Of a stretch of 25,510 nt of DNA, positions 19,441 through 25,510 are shown one piece after another. Source of the stretch: Ophiocordyceps camponoti-saundersi (nom. inval.) (lineage: Eukaryota > Ascomycota > Sordariomycetes > Hypocreales > Ophiocordycipitaceae). The translations under genes and the position numbers were made by a program. Location of the stretch: assembly GCA_003339415.1 (NCBI GenBank), contig PDHQ01000415.1, forward strand, positions 1 through 25,510, read 5' to 3'. The notes beneath the pieces were generated by a model. It was not told the DNA's origin and made no database searches. It saw only the letters and a program-made list of their open reading frames with translations. The first letter of the stretch is position 1. The number at the start of each line of letters is the position of its first letter.

Positions 19441-20665
19441 AAAGCTTTTACTTATTTTTAGATTTTAAGATTAGGAAAAATAAATTCTAATTTAATTTAA
19501 GGGTTTAAATCTTTAGAATATTATTCTATAATATAACTTTTAAGAAAAAAGGGAATAAGTTATATAAGTTTATTTATATAATCCTTATTTTAAGCGGTAA
19601 CTTATTTTAAAGTATTTATAAATTAGTTAATATTTTAATAAATAATAATTTAATTAGTTTTTTTAATTTAATTAAAAGTAATATTAAAAATATTAGTAAG
19701 CTTAAATTATTTAATATTTTTAGCTTATAATTTAACTTATTATCTAAATAGTTTTTATAAATTTAATTAATTATATAATTATAAATTATTATCTAAGTTA
19801 ATATATTTAAGGTAATTTAAGTTTTAAGGTATAATATTATAAAAGTAAAGTATATTATTAACTATTTATATTATTTTTTCCTTTTCTACGGAAAGTAAAA
19901 AAGGTTTTTTAGAATTAAATAATATTATAAGAGGATTTAGAAAATATTACCTCCTTAAGGTATTTTTCCTTAAAGTAGATAGTTTTCTTTTTAAAGAGGA
20001 TTTTTATAATATAGAGGTTTTCTTATTTTTATCCTAAAAAGAGGTTTCCTTTTTACTTTTTTCCTAAAAAAGGATTTCGGTATTTTCTTTACTTTTTTCT
20101 AGTAAAGTAAATAGCTTACTTTTTCTTTTAATATTATTTATAATTCGAAAATATTTTTAAATAAAGGGTAGCTAATTTTCTAAAAGAATTTTAAGTAAGT
20201 AAAAGATACTATTAAATATATATTTTAATTAATTTACTTATTTAAATAATTAATTATAATTTACTATAATATTTAAATTAATTAGGAAAAGTTTAATTAT
20301 AATAAGTAACTTAGTTTTTTAGGGATTATCTTAATATAGTAAATATTTTCTAATAAGCTTTATTTCTCTATATTATAAAAAAGGAAATTTACTTTTAAAA
20401 AGGTAAGGTTTTTTTACTATTTTATAAATATTAAAAATATAAGCTTTTTCTTTCCTAGCTATAATTTCTTCCTTAATTACCTTAAGAAGTTTAGGGGTAA
20501 AGAAATAGTATATAGCTAAGGTTAAGTAATAAATATAGTAAAGCTTTCTTCTAAGTTAAAGATTTACGCTTATAAAGTTTTATTAGTAAAAAATATTTTA
20601 AGTTTAATTTACTATCTTAATAGCTAAAAATTTATAAGTTAATAAAATATAAAATTATTATTAGT
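19441..20665 (-). other. 5' internal region of the gypsy element (leader and start of gag)
   Basis: Lies between the 5' LTR and the first recognisable part of gag. It should hold the primer-binding site next to 20665 and the gag start. The sequence adjoining the LTR (minus strand actaataataatttta) is too altered to match a tRNA 3' end by eye. No start codon can be identified. Confidence 0.4.
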
Positions 20666-21269
20666 TAATATACGCTTATATATATAATTTACTAATAGTT
20701 ATATATACTAAGCTAGCTATTAAATATAATATATAGGAAAAGGAGATAAGCTAGCTATTAATCGTAAGATTATAGAATAGCTATTATAAAAGGTATAAAT
20801 ATAAGTAAAAGTTTTTTAAAAATTAAAATAATAATTATAAAAAAATCTAAATTATTACTTAAAAAAATATTAAGCTAATTATATAGTTAGAAACTTAAGA
20901 AAGATTTCCTAATATAATCTTAAAAATATTTACCTAAAAGGATTTTATAGTAATTTCTAAATATATTAGTAAAATAAAGATTTCTTAGTACGCGGTAATT
21001 TCCTAATATATAAGGATTTCTTAGTAAAATCCGGAGATTTCTAAAAGTATATTTTAATATTAGATTTTACTAAAAATCTTAGTAAAATCCTAAGAGTTAT
21101 TATAGAGAAATCCTAAGAGGAAATCTTAATAATTTCCTAAGCGTAAAGGTAATAAAGTTTCTAGGGGAAATCTAAGTAAAATCCTAAGGCGGGAAATCTT
21201 AGGAAATCTTAGGGAAATATTATAAGAGGTTAGGCGATTTATAGGGGTGTTATTATATATCCCGTATTA
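20666..21269 (-). repeat. 5' LTR (element orientation) of the gypsy element
   Basis: 604 bp, partner of 11080-11683. The ends taatatacgc and cccgtatta match the partner exactly, with ctatc following at 21270. This LTR would have carried promoter and polyadenylation signals for the element; none is intact enough to point out. More sites are in the mutated state (A or T) here than in the other LTR over the left 300 bp. Confidence 0.93.
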
Positions 21270-21274
21270 CTATC
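21270..21274. other. Target-site duplication of the LTR retrotransposon, right copy
   Basis: ctatc directly after the LTR terminus, identical to 11075-11079. Confidence 0.85.
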
Positions 21275-21880
21275 TCCCCTAAATAATAGTAAAAAGATAT
21301 ATTATAAAGTATATTAGCTAAATAATAACGCTTCTTATCTTATTATATAAATAATATATATTTAAACAAGTATCTTATATATATATATATTAAATTATAT
21401 TAGGGACTTATAAGGTATTTAAGTATATACTATTTAATAAAAAGGAAAAACTATAAAGCTTAGAGAAAAACCCCTTACTTAATATATTTAGCTAGCTTAT
21501 AAGTAAGAATTATTATATAAAAAAGCTAAATTAATATAATTTATCTAAAGTTATACTAATCTTAAGCGAAAGGTACTTATACTTCTTATTATATATCTTA
21601 TCTAAAGTTTAAGTAATTCTAGTATATATATTAATAATACTTAGTAAAAATTCTAAAAATTAGCTAATTAACTTACTTTATAGTTATACTTTATTATTAA
21701 AATAGTCCCTAGCCCTTTAGCTACTAAGGTAGCTTATAATTACTATTAAAAGGTCCTTAGTTTCTTAATAACTTATATTATCGTAGCTTCTTAACTATAC
21801 TTATTATAAACCCGGCAAGGTTACTACTCCTGCTAAGGTTATGCTAGGGTTAGACCGTACCCTAGCTATATAGTTAGGGT
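21275..21880. other. Gene-free AT-rich stretch
   Basis: No coding signal or element end was recognised. A GC-richer patch at 21810-21865 includes a 7-bp hairpin (ctagggt at 21844-21850 with accctag at 21859-21865, 8-base loop) just downstream of the tRNA-like relic in its direction of transcription. Confidence 0.4.
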
Positions 21881-21892
21881 AAAAAATACTTA

Positions 21893-21974
21893 TACTCTTT
21901 ACTAGATTCGAACTAACTACCTCGCTTATAAGAGACTAATATCTCTAGGCGCTTAACTACTATATTAGAAGGGT
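21893..21974 (-). tRNA. Degenerate tRNA-like gene, class II size (anticodon not assignable)
   Basis: Read on the minus strand, 82 nt. The acceptor strand acccttc (21974-21968) pairs with aaagagt (21900-21894) in five of seven positions. The two mismatches are C against A, as expected from G-to-A mutation. The D-arm atat-agtagttaa-gcgc folds as four pairs if G-to-A changes are allowed. The T-arm gttag-ttcgaat-ctagt (21917-21901) contains a nearly perfect B box (agttcgaatct for GGTTCGAATCC). A run of six T follows at 21886-21881, a Pol III terminator. The anticodon arm agaga-tattag-tctct has a 5-bp stem but a 6-base loop, so identity is unclear. The length suggests a Ser or Leu type with a long variable arm. 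It is probably a dead tRNA gene; a SINE head is the alternative. Confidence 0.55.
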
Positions 21975-22423
21975 AGTATCTTATATAAAAAGGATATATA
22001 TATAATATACTAATTATAAAGCGTATAAATTTAACTTAAACCTTAGTATTACTATTAAGAGTAATTATAATAATATAGTTAATAAGGGGTAAGTTACTAA
22101 GAGTTATAGTAATAAATATAATAATTATATAACTTTTTCTTCTTCTAATTTTTTTTCTTCTTTTCTTACTTCTTATTATATAAAATAATAGCAGCTATAG
22201 CTATAGCCTATAGCTAATAATAATAATAATTATAATAATAATAATATTATTATTATTATAATAGCTATTATAAAAAATAAAAGAGGAAAGAAATTTTCTC
22301 TTATATAAAAGGAAGAGAAAGAGCCCTTCTCTAGTTACTAGGGCTTACTAAGTATAAATAGTAGCCTGAAAATTTCTACCGCCTAGCTACCTTCCTCGTA
22401 CTTTCTCCCTCCTATACCTTCGG
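21975..22423. other. AT-rich stretch with trinucleotide palindrome, no gene seen
   Basis: Contains the palindrome at 22229-22262, a hairpin gccct/agggc near 22322-22345 and a pyrimidine-rich tract at 22375-22425. A frame with few stops crosses the pyrimidine tract (22370-22480), but nothing in it was recognised. Confidence 0.4.
22229..22262. repeat. Perfect 34-bp AT palindrome
   Basis: A run of taa units meets a run of tta units with the centre at aatatt. The 34 bases are identical to their own reverse complement, so the duplex could extrude a cruciform. It is made wholly of A and T and could have arisen by trinucleotide expansion plus inversion or by chance in such sequence. Confidence 0.8.
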
Positions 22424-22744
22424 CTACTTTGACGGGGATGAAAAGACATGCCCCGCGGCAAAGGAAAAAAAGAAGGGAAAAGAAGGGAAAAGGAAGAAAA
22501 AGAAGCTATTTCCGTAGAATTCCTAGTAATTCAAAGAGCGTAGATTTCACAAAGACTAAAGAGGTAACCCTACCGGGTCGTGCGCTTACGGCGACTAATT
22601 TTATATATTAAAAGGCTTACGGCTACCTTAGTCGTTCTTCCTAGGTAAGGAAAAACGACCTTTCTTATATATATAAAAATAACCTTTCCTAGGACCTATA
22701 AGTCTAATACTAATTAATTAAATTTATTAGATTAAGTAGGTTAG
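22424..22744 (+). repeat. Direct repeat R, copy 1 (less mutated)
   Basis: Aligns with 25013-25328 over about 320 bp, including the long purine tract aaggaaaaaaagaaggg, gctatttccgta, gcgactaattttatatatt and ctaatactaattaatta. This copy keeps CpA and TpG where the other has TpA: gatgaaaagaca against gataaaaagata, and gatttcacaaag against gattttataaag. Together the two repeats flank a 2.3-kb unit. They may be LTR-like repeats of a small element or two copies of one element's end. No target duplication was found. Confidence 0.8.
22429..22611 (+). CDS. Short open frame of 57-60 codons, probably not a gene
   Basis: This is the only open frame of this size in the window. It starts at TTG, or at the ATG at 22438 (57 codons), and ends at taa 22609-22611. 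The protein is very basic (Arg/Lys-rich first half) because it reads through a purine tract. It lies entirely inside direct repeat R copy 1. In copy 2 the same frame has lost its ATG and is broken. No family is recognised. It most likely stays open only because this copy escaped full mutation. Confidence 0.12.
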   Translation: MTGMKRHAPRQRKKRREKKGKGRKRSYFRRIPSNSKSVDFTKTKEVTLPGRALTATNFIY

Positions 22745-24049
22745 ATTAGATAAGTTAGCTTAAATAACCTTTTTAACGCCTATAACCCTAACTTACTTAT
22801 ATAACCTATATATCCTTAATAAACTTAATAGACTTACTTCCTTAAGATAGTTTTCCTTACCGGGGGCTATAATATACGTAGGGGTACCTATTACTCCCGC
22901 TAAACTACTCCTTATAGCGTAAGTACGCGTAAGAAAATAGTAGTAAAAAAGGAAGCGTACTTTATAAAAAGAAACGCGGGAGTAAGTAAAGAAAAAAAAG
23001 GAAAAAAGGAAGAAGAAGAAAATAATAAGAAAGTAGCCGCTATAAAAAGGGCCGAAGAGAAAGAAAATAGTAAGGCCTAACGGAAAGAAAAGAAAAAGGA
23101 AGGAAAAAGTAGAAAAACGGAAAAAAGGAAAAGAACGGAAAAAGTAGAAAAAAGTAGGAAAAAAGAAGAAAGAAAAAGAACGCCGCCGTACGCCCCTACC
23201 TATCGACTAAAATAGAAAGAAGTATTTAATTAAACCTTTTAGAAGGCAGGGTCTTTATCTTAGATAAAAAGGTTAACTCCTTATAAGTTTAAAAGTAGCT
23301 AGCTAGACGGCTAGATCGATTAGATCGAGGAAGCTAAAAGAACTAGGTAAGTAGAAGAAGAAGGAAATAAAGGGAAAGGAGAAGATAACTAAGAGGAAGG
23401 AAACAACTAAACCGAAAAAGTAGAAGAAAACGAAGAAGTAGAAGAAAACGACTAAACTAAAAAAGTAAAAGAGACTAACTAAGTAGAAGGAAACGGCCGG
23501 GTAGAAGAAGACGAAAAAGACCGTATAACGGCTTAATCTGCGATTTCCATTCTACGGCTTATTTCCTTATTTTTAAGAAGAACGGAGGCGTAAAAATATA
23601 CCTTTTCGAAAAAGGTGCTATAAGTAAAGAGATCTCGGCCGCGTAGGTCGCTATTTTTAATAAAAAGGTCTCGTATTTCTTTTAGTAGGGTAAAAAGGAG
23701 ACCGAGAGAGTATTAAGTTATAGCCTCGAAATTATCTTTTTCTAGCTACTAGTAAAAGGAAGCGTGCCTTTCTAGCTAATCGATTACGTCCTTTATTTTT
23801 AGTTAATAGGCCTTATATTATTATAGCCTCCTTAAGGTTCTTACTAAATAGGCTTAATTAAATATTTCGAAATATTAAAAAAGCTATTTTTTCGCTACTT
23901 ATTATAGAAAAGCTACTATAAGAATCTCGATTTTTCCTTATAAACTAGGAGCTATAAAGTATAGTAGCTACTTAAGTCTTTCTTCTTTTATAAACTTAGC
24001 TTCGAAACGGTTAAGGAAATATTTAATCCCTTTACCTTAAAAAAGTTAA

Positions 24050-24056
24050 AGGGGGG
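24050..24056 (+). other. Homopolymer G7 at a frame change in the relic ORF
   Basis: The low-stop frame before this tract and the low-stop frame after it differ by one base. A one-base gain or two-base loss in the G run would explain that, as would a true ORF end here. Seven consecutive G in such DNA is itself unusual. Confidence 0.4.
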
Positions 24057-24690
24057 GTAAGCTTAAGAGGGAAGAAAAAGAGGGAGGAAAAGGAAGACCT
24101 AAAATAGGACCTTAAGTAACGGACTTAGTAGGGGACTAGAAGGGGGACTAGGCAGGGGACTATCGAAGACCCGGAAAAGAGGAAGAAAAGGAAAAAAATA
24201 AAGGATCTAAAAAAGTAGGGGCAAAAAAGGGATCCGAAGAAGTAGGGGAAAAAAGTCCCTATAGCGACGTATCCGTCCGAGGCTATAGCTATTATTATAG
24301 CCGCTATTACCGAAACGTCGTATCTATACGAGGCTATAATCGTATATTTTTTTTAGTTAGCTCCGTAAGCGGCTATTTTTCTTAGTTATAATTCGTTTTT
24401 TCTTATTATTATAATAGTAGTCCTTATAATTATAATAACTTAGTTAAAAAGGGGATTACCGAAAGCTATAGGAAGAAGAAAGCGGAAGACTAGAGGAAGA
24501 AAAAAGTAGCTAAAAAAACGGGCCGAGGAAGAAGTCTGCAAAAAGTAGTAGAAAAAGTAAGGGGGTAGTAGTAAGGCTAGCTTTATACGAAGCCCTCGCT
24601 ACTAAGAAAGAAGAAAAGAAGGAAGAAAACGACGAAAATAATAAGACCGGCCGATCCGTATATTTAAGAGCAAAGTCTATAGCTATAACC

Positions 24691-24720
24691 GAAGAAGAAG
24701 AAGAAGAAGAAGAAGAAGAA
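24691..24720 (+). repeat. (GAA)10 microsatellite
   Basis: Ten perfect GAA units, within the relic coding region. In the three frames it would encode poly-Glu, poly-Lys or poly-Arg. GAA has no CpA or TpG and is thus immune to RIP, which may explain its perfection. Confidence 0.9.
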
Positions 24721-25012
24721 GCGGGCTACGCTTACCGGGTCGAAAAGGAAATCTCTAGCTACGCTAGCCTAGCTCTCGTCCCCTCCCTCTTTTTACTTAA
24801 TTAGTCTAAGGTATTTTAACGGACCTATCGAAGCTATAAGAATTATACTAGCTACCGAGGCTATCGAGAAAGTAAGGACTATAAAGAAGAAAAAAAAACG
24901 GGTTTCCGGGAAAATAGTAGCGAGGTCCGAAGGAAGGTAAAATAAAATATTCTACGTCTTTAGAAGCCCGAAAAAGCAGGCTTTTCCGGATCGATCACGC
25001 CCTAGAGACTAG

Positions 25013-25328
25013 TTTTAATAGGGATAAAAAGATATACCTTACGGTAAAGGAAAAAAAGAAGGGAAAAGAAGGGAAAAAGAAGAAAAAAAAGCTATTTCCG
25101 TAAAATTCCTAGTAATTTAAAAAGCGTAGATTTTATAAAGACTAAAAAGGTAACCCTACTAGGTCGTACGCTTACAGCGACTAATTTTATATATTAAAGG
25201 GCTTATAGCTACCTTAGTCGTTCTTCCTAGGTAGGGAAAAACAACCCTTCTTATACGTATAAAAACAACCCTTCCTAGGACTTATAGGTCTAATACTAAT
25301 TAATTAGATCCGTTAGATTAGGTAGGTT
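25013..25328 (+). repeat. Direct repeat R, copy 2 (more mutated)
   Basis: Partner of 22424-22744. It ends at 25328 because the left end of a hAT transposon begins at 25329. In copy 1 the homologous sequence continues as agattagataag after the shared taggtt. The sequence ggtaggtt (25321-25328) is the expected 8-bp hAT target duplication, whose second copy should lie beyond the window. Confidence 0.8.
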
Positions 25329-25510
25329 TAGGGTTTAAAATTAGTTAGTGACTTTTTAGTCTTTTTTTAGTTAGTTAGGACTGACTAACTAAAGTCCCTA
25401 TTTTTAAGGACTAAATTTAGTCCTAACTAACTAAAGTCCTTATAGTAACTAATTTTAGTCCGTTAGTTTTAGTCTTTAGTTAGTTAGTAACTAACTAAAG
25501 ACTAAAAAAT
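25329..25510. mobile_element. hAT transposon copy 3, left end only
   Basis: Begins tagggtttaaaattagtt; the 21 bases 25329-25349 are the exact inverse of the right terminus of copy 2 (7527-7547). The first bases TAGGG are a RIP-mutated or native form of the CAGGG/TAGGG start typical of hAT elements. The remaining 160 bp are the family's subterminal array (ttagttag and ctaactaaag motifs, agtccctatttttaaggac). The element runs off the window, so its transposase and orientation cannot be judged. Confidence 0.75.

Larger units (their letters stand above)
11080..21269 (-). mobile_element. Complete Ty3/gypsy LTR retrotransposon, 10190 bp, RIP-inactivated
   Basis: Two direct repeats of exactly 604 bp bound the element, each starting taatatacgc and ending cccgtatta. 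These are the mutated forms of the usual TG...CA ends. A 5-bp duplication ctatc flanks both sides. The internal 8982 bp hold a gag-pol relic on the minus strand in the order gag-like, protease, reverse transcriptase, RNase H, so the right-hand LTR is the 5' LTR. The element is long for its class: about 3 kb between the expected end of pol and the 3' LTR is unaccounted for. I could not identify the primer-binding site or polypurine tract with confidence. Confidence 0.93.
22845..24990 (+). pseudogene. Relic of an unrecognised Lys/Glu-rich protein, plus strand
   Basis: From 22847 (ata, possibly a former ATG) one plus-strand frame runs to about 23515 with about 14 stops, all TAA or TAG. It first reads a Lys/Arg/Glu-rich segment, then a more ordinary segment (YAPTYRLK at about 23188-23211, TPYKFKSS near 23280), then an acidic repeat region (EENEEVEEND at about 23417-23450). 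The next 23521-24057 read best one frame over (PYNGLICDFHSTAYFL without a stop for 40 codons). After a run of seven G the former frame resumes with a Tyr/Ser/Arg-rich piece (24260-24320) and a (GAA)10 tract. I do not recognise the family. Flanking direct repeats suggest a transposable element ORF, but a captured host gene is possible. Confidence 0.5.

Noticed and set aside
21844..21865. ctagggttag as telomere-like repeat
   Set aside because: It is a single occurrence forming a local hairpin, with no tandem TTAGGG.
22429..22611. The 60-codon open frame as a real small basic protein gene
   Set aside because: It begins at TTG (ATG only at codon 4), reads through a purine tract inside a repeat, has no recognised family, and is broken in the second repeat copy. 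It survives because that copy is less mutated.
1..25510. Mitochondrial or plastid origin because of the high A+T content
   Set aside because: LTR retrotransposon, hAT transposons with spliceosomal-type introns and CpA/TpG loss with transition-only divergence indicate nuclear fungal DNA.
1..25510. CRISPR array or bacterial operon structure
   Set aside because: No regularly spaced repeats with unique spacers, no ribosome binding sites and no open genes. The repeats present are transposon ends and low-complexity tracts.

Overview
The window looks like an AT-rich, gene-empty compartment of a filamentous ascomycete (Pezizomycotina-type) genome. It is a graveyard of transposons destroyed by repeat-induced point mutation (RIP). 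CpA and TpG are almost absent, TpA is in great excess, isolated CpG survive, and duplicated copies differ almost only by C/T and G/A changes. ATG becomes ATA, and CAA, CAG and TGG become stops, so the window has essentially no open reading frames. The species cannot be named from the sequence.

Left part (1-7547). Two relics of one hAT DNA transposon family lie in the same orientation, and only their 3' parts are recognisable. Copy 1 (972-2150) is abutted on its left by a truncated LTR fragment (about 655-971) of the same family as the large retrotransposon further right. Its right end sits inside another repeat (2151-2555) that recurs at 3585-3990. Copy 2 (recognisable from about 4640, ending exactly at 7547) holds a broken transposase gene with a series of 43-58 bp fungal-type introns and a recognisable C-terminal dimerisation region.

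Middle (7556-11074). No gene was recognised. It contains a 26-bp block made only of G and C, and a small patch with surviving CpA.

Centre (11080-21269). This is a complete Ty3/gypsy LTR retrotransposon on the minus strand. It has two 604-bp LTRs and a 5-bp target duplication ctatc. A degenerate gag-pol frame can be followed from about 19440 to about 16080 without a net indel, through protease, reverse transcriptase and RNase H. Both catalytic aspartates of the reverse transcriptase motif have become Asn. About 3 kb between the end of pol and the 3' LTR is unexplained.

Right part (21275-25510). First comes a degenerate tRNA-like gene on the minus strand with a Pol III-type terminator, then AT palindromes. 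Next is a roughly 2.9-kb less AT-rich unit flanked by direct repeats of about 320 bp (22424-22744 and 25013-25328). Between these repeats lies a relic of an unrecognised Lys/Glu-rich protein. The second repeat is cut at 25329 by the left end of a third hAT copy, whose 21-bp terminal repeat is the exact inverse of the right end of copy 2. No intact protein gene is supported anywhere in the window.
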